From: Paulownia fortunei | Taxonomy: Eukaryota > Streptophyta > Magnoliopsida > Lamiales > Paulowniaceae | Direction of reading: 5' to 3' | DNA length: 64,000 nucleotides | NCBI GenBank assembly: GCA_019321725.1 | Contig: CM033124.1 | Span: 14,012,001-14,076,000 of the forward strand | In this document: positions 1-12,898 of the stretch, in pieces | Position numbering within the stretch: position 1 is the first letter of the stretch | Layout: every line of letters begins with the position of its first letter | Program-made: the position numbers and the translations under genes | Notes under the pieces: generated by a model | Database searches by the model: none | What the model was told of the DNA's origin: nothing | The model's input: only the letters and a program-made list of their open reading frames with translations

Positions 1-3000
1 AAATTTCAGAAAATGCTTCCAAGGCTGAGGGTGTTGTTTCTTCTCAGAGTTCCATTAATCTTAGCAGTGTAAGTGCATCTAGGCTTAGAAATTTACGATT
101 TGTCCGCGTCCCCTTGGACACATATGCAAGAGAGGAGACGCCATCCGGAATCTCGTCACAACGTATAACTATTTTCAAGAATGTCAGTGGTTTACAAGGT
201 TTATTCCTCTCTGGGTCAAGGCCAGCTTGGTTCATGATGTTTAGGGAGCGGCTTCGGATACATCCACAGGTTAGTTTGGTTCACTTAATATGCAGTAATT
301 TTCAAAGCATTACGGCTTAGACATACTTTAAGATCTCTATTCTTATCTATTCTAGTTTTCCTATTGTAACCAATCTATTAAACCACTAAGCACTCCTTTA
401 TCCTTTTCCATTTCAGGTGTGTGATGGACCCATAGTTGCCTTCACTGTTCTTCACAATGTGAACTGTAATCACGGGTTTATATATATAACTTCAGAGGTT
501 AGCTAATTATATATTTTTATTTTGAACTTCTCTTTTTCTATATCAACAGGGAAGTAAATTTTATTTTTCTTCTCTTTAGGGTGCTCTGAAAATATGTCAA
601 CTTCCAGCTTTATCATCGTATGACAACTATTGGCCAGTACAGAAGGTAAATGATCATTAGCTTTTTTTTTCTTTTTTTTTCCTCTTGTTCACTAGTCAGT
701 TTATATGACATTGCAAATTTGATTCTGATGAGCTAATATGGGATGCTTTTCTCTGTCTTCTCTTTGTTGCCTTTGCTTTCCAATGCTCTTTTGAGAGCTG
801 CCAGATAGCACTGAAGGGTACTCCACATCAAGTTACTTATTTTGCTGAGAAGAACTTGTACCCTCTCATTGTTTCTGTTCCAGTGAGTACATTCTTTATC
901 TTAAAATCTTTCCCTTAGGTGTATTAGCGGCCAGTTTCTTCATTTAATTTTATGTTGGTCCACAAAAATCTTCACTCGAAATAATCAAGTCTGTTTTCAT
1001 GAATTTAACAATTACATGACCCAAGTCTGCTTCCTCCGTCTTGCTGTGAGCAGAATGGTAATAAGATAAAAAGTGAAAGGAATGGATTAATCAATCATAT
1101 TTTCGTTATATTTTCATGTAGGTGCTCAAGCCACTTAATCAAGTCATCTCATCTCTTATTGATCAAGAAGTTGGAAATCAATTTGAGCACGACAATTTGA
1201 GTTCAGAGGGGACCTATCCTGTGGAAGAATTTGAGGTTCGAATTATGGAACCTGAAAAATCGAGTGGACCCTGGCAAACAAGGGCTACAATTCCCATGCA
1301 AAGTTCTGAAAATGCTCTAACTGTCCGAGTGGTTACATTATTTGTAAGTCCAACTTCGCACATTTAGCTGCTTCATTTGACCTTAAAGCATTGTCCTTTT
1401 TTCCCATATAGTCTCTGCTATTTCGTTGTGGCACTATTTGCCTTGTAGAGATTTCAAAGTAATTTGTGGTATTATTATTGTGCTCTTGTTGTGTTGTATA
1501 TACTTTCAGAACACCACAACACAACGGAATGAGACACTTTTGGCAATTGGAACTGCTTATGTGCAAGGGGAGGATGTTGCAGCAAGAGGACGTGTGCTCT
1601 TGTATTCTGTTGAAAGGAATTCTGACAATGTTCAAACCAAGGTAGCTTGCTGTTTCATTTTGGCCTCTTTCAACCAAGCAGCAGTTTTGTGGGACTTCTT
1701 TCAAAAGCTTCAACCAATCAGATTGCCTTATATTTAGTTTCATCTTACTCTTTAAATCCTTTTACTTTGTAAATGCATGAACACTTAATTTAATCCTAGT
1801 CTTTTCAGGTTTCAGAAGTCTACTCCAAGGAGTTGAAAGGTGCTATATCAGCTCTTGCATCACTTCAAGGTCATTTGTTAATAGCTTCAGGTCCGAAGAT
1901 TATTCTGCACAAGTGGACGGGTTCCGAGTTGAATGGTGTTGCCTTCTATGATGTCCCACCTCTCTATGTTGTGAGCTTAAACATTGTACGCACACCTATA
2001 TTTGCATGCTCAAGATTTTGTGAACCAGATGTGATTCATATCTATGTGCCATTAATACAAGGAACAAGTGTAGCTGTATAAAACAATGCATTCATACTTT
2101 GTTGTCTGAACTACAATCTAATTGGCTCTTTGTCTTAACCAAGTTCAGTTGTCTGGAAAGATGCAAAAGGCTACATTTGCAGAAAAAAATATTTTGTTTA
2201 AGCAAGTTCTTATGCAACCTTTATTTGGCTCACTTAGATCACTTAATAACTTAAACATCAGTCAAAGTCTTAGTGGTTCAATTCATTTTAACTTATGGGT
2301 ATTTTGCAGTATAGTTGTAGATAGGTAGACGCATGTAGAGACGGACATGTCTAGCTTTGATAGGTTTTGTTCTCGGCTGAACCACCTTCCATTATCATAC
2401 TTAAGCCAATGGCCTGGTCAAATATGAAATGGTTTCAAGATCTTTAAGTTTTTACCCAAATCTGGGTTGGAGGATTCCTCTAATTTCAGTTGCAATGGAG
2501 CTAAACATGAATTGTCTTTGCCCGCTCTTTGTCTGAAATCTCAATATGTTGATGCAGAGAGAGCAAACAAATTATTGAATTTGTGAGCCATCCGGTTGCT
2601 CTTGTTAGGCTTTCACTTTGCTGTTATCGTTCGGTCATGTTTAACTAGATTCTAGTTGGTCTACCAATTTGGTTCAATAGCTCTGATTTTCATCTTTATT
2701 CAGATGTTTGATTAAGTTTCATTGATGATTTATTGCTTAGCATCTATCAACTCAAAATGCTGTTTTGTATAGTTTATTTCAATCTGTTACACAAAATTTA
2801 ATTTTCTGTCCTTCTATGAGAGATGCAGTACACTAGTTTATTATGAACTTGCGAGCTTTTTTACTGGACCTGCTGTTGTTGATTATGATAATCCTGCAGG
2901 TTAAAAATTTTATTCTTCTTGGCGATATTCACAAAAGCATATACTTTCTTAGTTGGAAGGAGCAGGGCTCTCAGCTTAATTTATTGGCGAAGGATTTTGG

Positions 3001-4549
3001 CTCACTTGATTGTTTAGCGACTGAATTTTTGATCGATGGAAGCACACTCAGCCTCATTGTTTCAGATGACCAGAAGAATGTTCAGGTTAGCACGTTTCTG
3101 TGTGTGATGTGAAACTTTTGAAGTTACAATAAATTGATACTGTGGTATCTTTGGAAAATTTGGTGTGTAGTTATCAAGCTTAATTTTCTTAGCACAGCCA
3201 AAGTCACCCTTACTAATAAGATTTGAAGTAAGAATGTTTATTTGATTTTTCTGGCTATACCATAACTTAAAATCTATAGAAAGTGATCGACATTTTGAGT
3301 ATTTTGCAAAAATTTTAAATGCAGAGGTTAAAAACTACTTTGTTGGCTAAAGTTCTTTGATATCTTTTGCTCTTTCGCTTTCCTTTCTGGATTTCTATAG
3401 CATACTCTGGACTACACGTTAGCTCACATACGTACATTTTAACCACCCATGTAAGATCTTTTGCGATGATTATCTCAAGAGTAAATGGATATTTTGCTTG
3501 CAACATATAGATATTCTATTATGCTCCAAAGATGTCGGAAAGCTGGAAAGGACAGAAACTTCTATCAAGAGCTGAGTTTCATGTTGGCGCCCATATCACC
3601 AAGTTTTTGCGGTTGCAGCTGCTTCCCACATCTGCTGATAGAACAACTCCTGGCTCTGATAAGACAAACCGCTTTGGTTTACTTTTTGGCACCCTCGACG
3701 GCAGCATTGGCTGTGTTGCACCTCTTGATGAACTCACTTTTCGCCGGCTTCAGTCGCTGCAGAAAAAGCTTGTAGATTCTGTTACCCATGTCGCTGGACT
3801 AAATCCAAGATCCTTTCGACACTTCCATTCAAATGGAAAGGCTCATCGGCCTGGTCCTGACAGCATTGTCGATTGTGAGCTGCTTTCCCAGTACGTAATT
3901 TCTTCACTCTTATTTGTCTGATAATTGAAAGCTTGTCATGCTTTTGTGATTTCTGTTGTGATAATGTGAACCTCTGAACCTAGTTTTCATCATCATATGC
4001 AATCATACGATCACGTATTCTATTGTTTAGTTGGCCAGAATATTAAGGGCACTATTCAAATATTGATCACAAGTCAAAATACAGCAGCAAGCTGCTGCCA
4101 GTTAGAAGGATCACCATTAAATGTCTCAGTTAAGTCCCTAAAAAAACAACTTTCTACAGTTTTCTTATAAACTGTTAATGACTCTGCTAATTCCTTCCTT
4201 GTATAGAAGAAAAAGCATTTCAGAGATTCTTGCATTGAAAGAAGTTGGCTGATTTTTCTGTAGCGATGATTTTCTTGTTCGTAGGATGTGTTTGCATAGG
4301 TGTCGTGTGCAGCAGCATGTAGTTTGCTATCTCAATTTCCTCTCTCTCCTTGTTTTGTTTTACTTGTTAGTTGTGATTTAGATGCCAATCTTTGTACTGC
4401 ACAACATATCTTCTGGTCCCCTCAAATTTTGCAGTTTTGAGATGCTCCCAGTAGAAGAGCAGCTTGACATTGCTCACCAGATTGGAACAACACGAACGCT
4501 GATCTTGTCCAACTTGAATGACCTCACTCTTGGCACAAGCTTCTTGTGA
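1..4549 (+). CDS. CPSF160: CPSF160, cleavage and polyadenylation specificity factor subunit 1 (3' part)
   Basis: This gene encodes the large scaffold and RNA-contacting subunit of the nuclear CPSF complex, which recognises polyadenylation signals during mRNA 3'-end formation. The gene enters from the left edge, in frame from base 3. I trace ten exons: <1-269, 417-497, 580-645, 805-882, 1122-1343, 1510-1641, 1809-1985, 2900-3085, 3511-3890 and 4435-4549. All introns are GT-AG and the frame stays open to TGA at 4547-4549, giving about 567 residues of a family near 1,440. Recognisable segments are LFLSGSRPAWFMMFRERL, GTAYVQGEDVAARGRVLL, GPKIILHKWTG, LLGDIHKSIYFLSWKEQG and the end EEQLDIAHQIGTTR...LGTSFL. 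These match the C-terminal beta-propeller and CPSF_A region of plant CPSF160. The junction at 3890/4435 splits a His codon; this choice, rather than the GT four bases further on, gives the family-like SHFEMLP. The start and N-terminal propellers lie outside the window. Confidence 0.95.
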
Positions 4550-6695
4550 GAATTGCCTATCAAAATGCTGCCCAATGAAGTGGTAGACTAGCACGGTTGG
4601 CGTGATGCTTCTTAGTCTAAATTGAAGAAACGAACAGGCTGATTTGCCAAGGATTTCTCCTCCGTTACCTCCATTACAATCCAGCAGTCACATCCTGCAC
4701 TCTGTTGCCGTCCATCCAGGTTAGTGAGGCCGGCTCTCTTACCATTCATGTGTGGGAGTGGACTCTATGCAGTAATATGCAATCAGATGAGGTTGGGATT
4801 TGAGATTAATCTCTTGGCGAAAGTGAGTTGCCTGTGCTGTATGTGTAAATGCAATATTTTTTTTTTTAACTCGACAGTGATCTAATCATGTGAATTTGGC
4901 TGTAGCTATCAACTTAAAATTGTTGTAACATTCAAATTATTGAAAGGTAGAATTATGATGCAAGTATTTTGCTTTATGATATTATTTTGGATAAATCAAA
5001 TGGCTTACAAATTCACTTGAATGCTATTATAGTGAGTAGTATATACACAATTCAAGCCATGTACGGTAATGTTGATCATAATAACAAAATTCTCCAATTT
5101 TTTTAAAAATAATTTGAATAAAATATGATATTTTTATAGGAAGTTAGAAGTTTTTTATACATATTTTATAAATGGTAATTTGATTTGTTTATTTTTTCAA
5201 TACATAAAAATAAGTTTATTGGAACAATTTTCACAAATAAATGTATTATTTTTATATAAAAAAATTGTGTTGATATATATTCTTAAATTAATTGTGGCTT
5301 TTAATAATAAATTTTGTTATATAAATAAGATTTTGTTGATATTTTTTTAATTTATCTTGAATAATATTCAAATTATAAATTTTATGAGCTAACAAATACT
5401 TCCTGTTACTAATATGATGATGATGAGAAACGTGCACATAGTTAATCAAATTGGGACCATTCCCTTCCCTTACAATATGCACGCTACAACAATTTAAATT
5501 TATATTGACATGTGATTAGTTGACACTCCAAATAGAGCATTGATGACTAATTAGTAATACGAATGCAATTATATACACTTTTATTTAATTAATTGAGTGC
5601 GGAGAAATCTAATCTAAATTATTTTTTTTCTTAAAATATATGCATAATTAACATGAATTCTTGTAACATTATTTATTTCATTGGATCAACATTTCGACAT
5701 CAAACCATCCACTCAACGGAAAGTTTGTCATTGCACCACAACGTTAATGTAACAACACGGACAATTAATAAATTATTAAATTAGAAGAGAATGATAATTT
5801 TTTGTCGCTTATTTTTCTTAATCTAATGGTCTTGAATGAATCGAGAGTATAATTCTAGATGCATTCAGAATTTTATCATGTTGCAGCAAGTTGTTTTCAA
5901 AAATGATTATCTTTAAATTTTTTATTTACCAATTTTATATTTCATATCACATATATACACAAATTCAAAACACCAAAAAATGTTCCATTTCTTGACCCCG
6001 CCACCCCCCACCACTATTTAAGGTATGATTTTCTATTATAAATTATATTGTATTGTATATTGCATTGTACTAATTATCATCACATATATTTTATAAATAA
6101 AATTTTATATTTGACAAATTATTAGTACAGTGCAATAAAATTTGTAACAGAAAATCATACATGTACTTTTGTATGCTTGTGTGTTTTTTTTCCTTCTCGT
6201 TAGACTACTATTTCTAATGAAAGTGGAAATTAAGAAGTAATAGTAGAGAACATGAATAATGAAAATGAATAGGATGACGTTTCCTTTCATTTTTATCCAT
6301 TTTGTGAAAAAAAAGAAATGATTCAAATTCAATTTGTGTGAACTCAAATCGGATCAAGTCACAAACAAAACTTATATATGATCCGATGATTTCGACTGAA
6401 TGGGTTTGGATTATAATTTTCTTTTATTTCGCTCATACTATTTTATTTCTTTCAACTCTCTATTTATAATAATTTTCCAGACAATTTAAAAAAATATCTA
6501 TTTATGGAAAAAAACATTAAATCTCAATTAATTATATATAATCATTGCCGCAATAAAGTAGCAAACATGGAATAGTAAAATAATCATTGATTCCTAATTT
6601 AGAATATGGGGCAAATTGGGAAATCAGATAGAACTAAAATTGGGTCTTCATCATTTTTTGACTGCATAAGTTTGTAGCCGCACACACTCGCGCAC
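4550..6695. other. CPSF160 3' UTR followed by AT-rich spacer
   Basis: About the first 400 bases after the CPSF160 stop look like 3' UTR: moderate GC up to about 4850, then T-rich sequence to about 4950. The rest, to the U2AF65 TATA box, is strongly AT-rich and full of stops in all frames. I see no gene, no clear terminal inverted repeat and no structured RNA here. Confidence 0.5.
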
Positions 6696-6696
6696 C

Positions 6697-6704
6697 TATA
6701 TAAA
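6697..6704 (+). promoter_or_regulatory. TATA box of the U2AF65 gene
   Basis: The core TATATAAA sits in a locally GC-richer stretch (cgcacctatataaagcacag). It lies about 30 bases before the probable start of the 5' leader and about 130 bases before the donor of the leader intron. The transcription start itself is inferred. Confidence 0.6.
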
Positions 6705-6775
6705 GCACAGTTCGTATAAACCCTCGCTAGGCCAAAAAATTAGGCAAGGAAAAACTCGAGACACACAGAACACAT

Positions 6776-6784
6776 TTAGGGTTT
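6776..6784. promoter_or_regulatory. Telo-box (reverse orientation) in the U2AF65 leader
   Basis: TTAGGGTTT is the reverse complement of AAACCCTAA, the plant interstitial telomere motif often found near transcription starts of translation and RNA-processing genes. A second, forward copy (AAACCCTAA) lies at 7064-7072 inside the leader intron. Confidence 0.5.
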
Positions 6785-6835
6785 GGAAAGTGCTACCCTT
6801 CAATACAATCAGCATCAATTTCTTCCTCTGAAACG

Positions 6836-7430
6836 GTACTCTCTCTTTCTCGCTAGGTCGTTTTATTTCTCAGTCGATTTGTGGATCTCTGTGTTTAACG
6901 GACAATTGATGAACGGTGAATGCTATGTCTGTTTTTTTATATGCTGTGATCTGTTAAATTGTTTTGATTTTGAAATTCACGCAATCGGATAAAGGAAGCG
7001 TCTATACCTTCGCAGTTGATTATATTTGAAACCATAGTACCTTTTTCATATTTTTTAGATATAAAACCCTAATTTTTAGAATGCAATACTATTTATTGAG
7101 AAAAGAGAGTGAAATGGTTGGGTGGTGATTGTTAACTCGTTTACTGATTAACTTGTTAATTGTTGCTTAAGGGGATAAAACTCGGCCAGTGGTGACATGG
7201 TCTGTGAAAAACGTATTCACACAGCACGTTGATTTTGATTTTTACTGTGAATTTTTGTCCCGGAAGAGCTGCAATTTGTTGATTATATGCCTAACTATTC
7301 TTGTTAGTTATTTTCTGGCCTATTGTTTCGTATCAAGGAATTGGAGCTTTAGGATGGGATTCAGGAACATTTCCACTGAAGTTTGGAGCGTTTTCATCAA
7401 TTTTAATTGCATTTTTTTTCATGTTTTCAG
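6836..7430 (+). other. 5'-UTR intron of U2AF65
   Basis: A donor (AAACG|GTACTC) follows the short leader, and a T-rich tract ending TTTTCAG directly abuts the ATG at 7431. This implies a 595-base intron wholly inside the 5' UTR. Such leader introns are common in plant splicing-factor genes. The acceptor is clear; the donor is the best candidate but not proven. Confidence 0.6.
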
Positions 7431-10400
7431 ATGTCAAGTCACGAAATTGACGGGAACACCTATTCTCCATCTTTGGACTCACCCGGAGCATCAGGCCAGC
7501 AACTAGCTCACAAAGGGTCTTCAAGTTCAGGCTCAAAGGTGTGCAGCTTTGGCAATATTATTAAACTTGAGTTAGATGGTGATAAATTTATACGTGCATC
7601 TAAAAGGTCTTTAGGAAATAAAAGAAAGGCTATTACATATTTTAACTTTTCATTTGTGGCATGGAATTTATGCATTGAAATTGGAGTTCTGGACAAAATT
7701 CCTTTTTTCCATTGTTGCACTACAATTATGACTTTTAGGGCACAATTGCATTCACCAAGAAGCTTTTAGGCTCGAGGCTACAGATGTCAATCTTAGCAGT
7801 GGGACAATATAGCTTAAATATCTTTATCAGCACTAAATAGTGGAAATTTAGTTGTTCCAAGGTGGAGATTTTTTAAATTGTTTTTAGTGTATATGCTTAC
7901 TTGAAATTTAAATTTTATTTATTTGATACATTCGGTGCTACTACACTTCTGCAGCATGGATCTCGTGACCATGTGAAAGATAGGGAGAGGGAGTCCTCCA
8001 GAAGCAGGGATAAGGAAAGGGAAAGAGGTCGCGATAAAGAGCGGGACAGGGACAAAGACAAGGACAGAGAACGAGACAGGGAGAGAGACAGAGACAGGGA
8101 TAGGGATAAAGATAGGGAGAGGGACCGAGACAAGGACCGTGATCGCCATCACCGAGAACGCCACAGGGATCGGAGTGAGAGAAGAGATAGAGAGAAGACA
8201 AGAGATCGGGATGATGAGGATGATTATTACAGAAGCCGAGACCATGACAGGTGAAGAAACTGCAATTTCTTTAATATTTATATGTCATTCTTCTTAGTGT
8301 GTGAATTCAGTACTGTGTAACATTAGTCGTCTGGAGTTTCTGCTAGCACAATATAGCTCATATGACCCAGGAACTTCATGTTCGATGGCCAGTAGTTTAT
8401 AATCAGCTAGCAATCAATCAATTTCTCTGCATCTTAGCTTTTACTATAAATATTCTTCATGCTCACTGATATCCTTGCTATCTGCTAAGTTTTCATCAAG
8501 GTGGCTTATTTCTGATTCTTGAATTATTATGGTCTTTCAGACGGAGAGATTACGACAAAGATCGGGAGGATAGGCACAGGCATAGGTCTAGATCTCGCTC
8601 AGGGCCTAAGTCTGAGCACAGATCAAGGTCACGGTCTCGTTCACGCTCCAAAAGGTAGTTTGAGGCCATAAATTTTCTTGTTTCTTTGTAAATTGTGATT
8701 CAGGCTGGTGAACCTTTCTCATGTGCTTTGTTTCAATGCAAACCATTCTGTCTTGATCTTAGAGTGTATATCGAGCCTTTTTTTTGTCATTTTAATAGAA
8801 GTAGAAAGCTAACTATTAACTTCTGAGTACATAATAACCTGATTTTACCATTTTCAGCTAGTGCTGATTGCTAAATGTGAAATCGACTCTTATTTTCTTA
8901 TAAAGATGGTAGAGTAATTTTTGACATCCATCTGCTGGTTGACAAATGTGATTGAAATCTGTAATAGGCACCTAATAACTGTGCCCCTTTTCAGTGGGTA
9001 CAGACCAGGAAACAAGGTTTAATGGTATTTATTAATGTTAAGGACAAGGAAAGGGGCATTAATTTTAGCTGGTACGGTTGGAGGTATAAGGTGCTGGACC
9101 GAGTTGACCTTTATTTTCAATCATATGTGATTGTGTTTTTTTGATTTGCCATTTGTTTGATCCTTAACACTTGACTACTCTGAGTTTTTGAATGTGGTGT
9201 CATCTTGACAAATCAAGTTGCATGTTCTTATTTTTCTTTGACACTTGTATTTCTATAAACAAAAGTTCTGTTGGTCATTGTTCAAATTTTATGGGAAAGT
9301 AGTGCTTACTTTAATTATGAGATGCATTTATGACCCCTTTGGCATGGTAAGTTGGCTGCTGTTTGGATGAACATAACGAATTGGGAATGTATGCTTTACT
9401 GACTTGTGCCCTGTTTTTTGTCATCTCTGGTATTATGTGGTTACCACCTGCTAAATAAATGTAGTTTGGCATGGATTTAACCTCAGTATATTTTACTCGT
9501 TTTAATTCACCAATAATTATCATCACCTATTTCATTTGTCCATGTCATTAATGATGCAACTTTACAGCAAAAGGATGAGTGGTTTTGACATGGCACCTCC
9601 TGCTGCATTGCTTCCCAATGCCGCCATTGCAGGTACAACCAAACTTTGTTTCACAATGAATTATAAAGATAACTATTACTTTTTTTCTTTGTATAGTGTG
9701 GAAATGTTCGTATCAAATGCATGGTTTCGTTTTGGTAAGCATACTCGGTTCTTCAATTTGCATATATCACAATATGGAGTACTGGTCCCTAGATTGCCTA
9801 TTTACTTTTTTCATTTAAATATTTGCTTAGTGATGGAAACTGAGAGGGTTTTTGGTTTCTTGTTGTGTTTGGTGTTTGTTTGTTGTTTTGTATGTCCTGT
9901 GTTATGTTCTAAGAAGGCAATGTTGGGCTACTAGCCCCACTGTGCTGACAATGGGCGTGAGCCGACTTCTGTAGCTTTTATGTACAAGGAAGAATCAATA
10001 CAGGTCTTGTCCATCTTCAACCAGGATTTGCACGTTTGGTAGTTTTATGGATATTTTAATAGAATATGCTGTTGTTTCCATTAGAGTTTAATTTTAATGG
10101 TGGATCATAGTCTGCCTAAAATATGAATAATCAAGGAATTTACAAAAGTTGACAACTCTCACTTGTATAATTTAAGAATATGAAGAGTGCACCCATCTTT
10201 AATTTGTGAGATGTGACTTGGTTTAGCCTTCACAGGTCAGATGCCTGGGACCACTCCCACCATCCCTGGAATGTTTCCCAACATGTTACCTTTGGCATCT
10301 GGACAGGTTTCCTCTCTCTTTTTCCCCATCATTTAGTCAAGCTCTTTGATTCAGCTTCTAAAGATAATCTTACTTGATGGCAGTTTGGAGCACTCCCTGT

Positions 10401-12898
10401 AATGCCTGTTCAAGCAATGACTCAGCAGGTTGATTTGTGTATTCATGTCCCTCAGTTCTCCTAACATTTGTTTATCAAAAATATTCCTTAAATGTTGTGT
10501 TCTCAGGCTACAAGACATGCTCGACGAGTCTATGTTGGTGGACTTCCTCCATCTGCTAATGAGCAGGTAATGTGTTTCTTCTCAATATTCTTATAAGTAA
10601 TTCCCACAGTAGGTGGATATATACCTTGCTATATTTGGCAGAGTGTAGATAGTGTTGCATATTTATCAATAATGTCTAAATGTGTAGTACTCGTCTTCTT
10701 TTGTATTTTAAAACTTTTTACATTGTGCAATCACTTAAATTGAAGAAAGCGTTTACTTCTCATATTTTATTATAAAGTCAACTCTAACAGTTGGGTACTT
10801 GAACAATAGACTCATTAATTGTCAAGCATGTAGTTTTGATTTGCCTGTTAGTGACCTTGATTCGCCCTCTGTTACTCTTGCTTATCTTCTTTTCTTTGTT
10901 ATTATTATTATTTCTTATTTTGCTTCTATGGCAGTCTGTGGCAACCTTCTTCAGTCATGTTATGTCAGCAATTGGAGGAAACACTGCCGGTCCAGGTTGT
11001 CAACATGCAATACAAATTCCTTTGTGTTCATTTATTCTGAGATGAATTGTGATTAAGGCATTTAATCTTTTCTTTGTGATTTCAGGAGATGCGGTTGTTA
11101 ATGTTTATATTAACCATGAGAAGAAGTTCGCTTTTGTGGAGATGAGATCTGTTGAAGAGGCTAGTAATGCAATGGCTTTAGATGGCATTATTTTTGAGGT
11201 ATTAAAGATCTTCTAAACCTTTAATTAATTACTAAAATCTTAATATCAACCACATCTAATTAAATCTAGAAGGTAAGAGTTATACTTCAATTCCTTTTCC
11301 ATGGTTTTGCTATTCTATGATGCACGTATGTTGGCATAATTAACCTAAAGTAGTTGATGTATTATTTACTTTGTTGTTCAGGGTGCACCAGTTAAAGTGA
11401 GAAGACCCAGTGATTATAACCCTTCACTGGCTGCCACTCTGGGACCTAGTCAACCTAATCCCAATCTAAATCTTGCAGCTGTTGGATTGACACCAGGATC
11501 TGCTGGTGGACTTGAGGGTCCTGACCGTATATTTGTTGGTGGTTTACCATACTACTTCACAGAAGCACAGATCAGGGAGCTGCTGGAGTCCTTTGGACCA
11601 CTTCGAGGCTTTGATCTGGTTAAAGATAGAGAAACGGGGAACTCCAAAGGCTATGCATTTTGTGTTTACCAAGATTTATCAGTTACAGATATTGCTTGTG
11701 CAGCTTTAAATGGGATAAAAATGGGTGATAAAACCCTTACTGTTAGACGTGCTAACCAGGGCACAACACAACCTAAACCTGAACAAGAGAGTGTGTTATT
11801 GCATGCCCAACAACAAATTGCATTGCAGGTAATGAATTTTTATTGTTTTCACTGTTAAGTTTTGCTATTCGATACCATCATCCTCAAGTTTGGTTGATTT
11901 TGAAGGTTTTTGAAGCCCCATTTGATGGCAGATTGACTTTACTAACTTGAAAATTAATTATATGAGAATTAGGATTTTATTTTTGGAGAACTTTTAGCTT
12001 TGGCTTTTATTGTAGCTGTTATGGTGATTGTTATTTGACACTGACAACTGTCTGGCCTAAGTTAATGGTCCAACTGTTAACACACTGTTTTTCTCATTTT
12101 CTTTTGCAGAGACTAATGCTACAACCTAGTGTAGTAGCTACAAAGGTTGTGTGCCTAACACAAGTGGTTACTGCAGATGAGCTCAAGGATGACGACGACT
12201 ATGAAGATATAGTTGAAGACATGAGAACCGAATGCGGAAAGTTTGGTAATTTCTTTAGATTAGTATCTTTTTACCTCTCTGAGTTGTGAACTTTTATTAC
12301 TTGTCAATGTTCGGTGCACTGAATTTTTTTCCTTTTGTGTTCTATTCTCTGTTTTACAGCCTTCTCGAGTCCCTTATTCTGCTAAACTGAAGCCACACAT
12401 AGATACAGAAAACTCGGGAACCTTATTGTTAATTAACATGCAATACATACTCCCCCTTTAATGTTAAAGCATGGATCTCAGCATTTGAAATTATTTTTGC
12501 AGGTACCTTGGTGAATATCATCATCCCCCGCCCACTTCCCAGTGGTGAAATGGGACCAGGTGTAGGAAAGGTTGGTTGCTGAGCAATTTCTTGTTTCCCT
12601 TCGATGCCTTGGAAGGCCTAGTGTGAAAATTCTTAATAATAATGATACAGATTTTTGGCACAAATAAATATCACATCTTGGAGTTTGTTTGCTGTAACTT
12701 ACCATATCCTCCTTGCATTCTCATTGTTACTATGGATAAAAATGGCATTTTTTTCTGTAGGTTTTCTTGGAGTATGCAGACATTGAAAGTGCTACAAAAG
12801 CGCGACAAGGACTGAATGGTAGAAAATTTGGGGGAAATCAAGTTGTGGCAGTTTTCTATCCTGAAAATAAGTTCTCTCAGGGGGAATACGATGGCTAG
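7431..12898 (+). CDS. U2AF65: U2AF65, large subunit of the splicing factor U2AF
   Basis: The product is the nuclear factor that binds the polypyrimidine tract at 3' splice sites, pairs with U2AF35 and recruits U2 snRNP. Thirteen coding exons join without frame breaks: 7431-7538, 7955-8250, 8541-8654, 9568-9632, 10236-10306, 10384-10428, 10507-10566, 10935-10995, 11086-11198, 11382-11828, 12110-12245, 12503-12570 and 12761-12898. They give 573 residues, the length I recall for an Arabidopsis homologue. Residues about 37-172 are an Arg/Asp/Glu-repeat and RS domain. RRM1 starts near 239 (RRVYVGGLPP), RRM2 near 358 (DRIFVGGLPYYFTEAQ) and the C-terminal UHM-type RRM3 spans about 470-570, ending NGRKFGGNQVVAVFYPENKF. 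SGFDMAPPAA near 175 is a conserved linker. The start is the first ATG after the leader-intron acceptor. Confidence 0.95.

Noticed and set aside
6783..6992. A 69-codon open frame in the U2AF65 leader
   Set aside because: It begins with TTG rather than ATG and runs across the predicted leader-intron donor.
7915..8245. Long minus-strand open frames opposite the U2AF65 RS exon, rich in Ser-Leu repeats
   Set aside because: They are antisense shadows of the Arg/Asp-repeat coding sequence; low-complexity GA-rich exons always leave antisense open.
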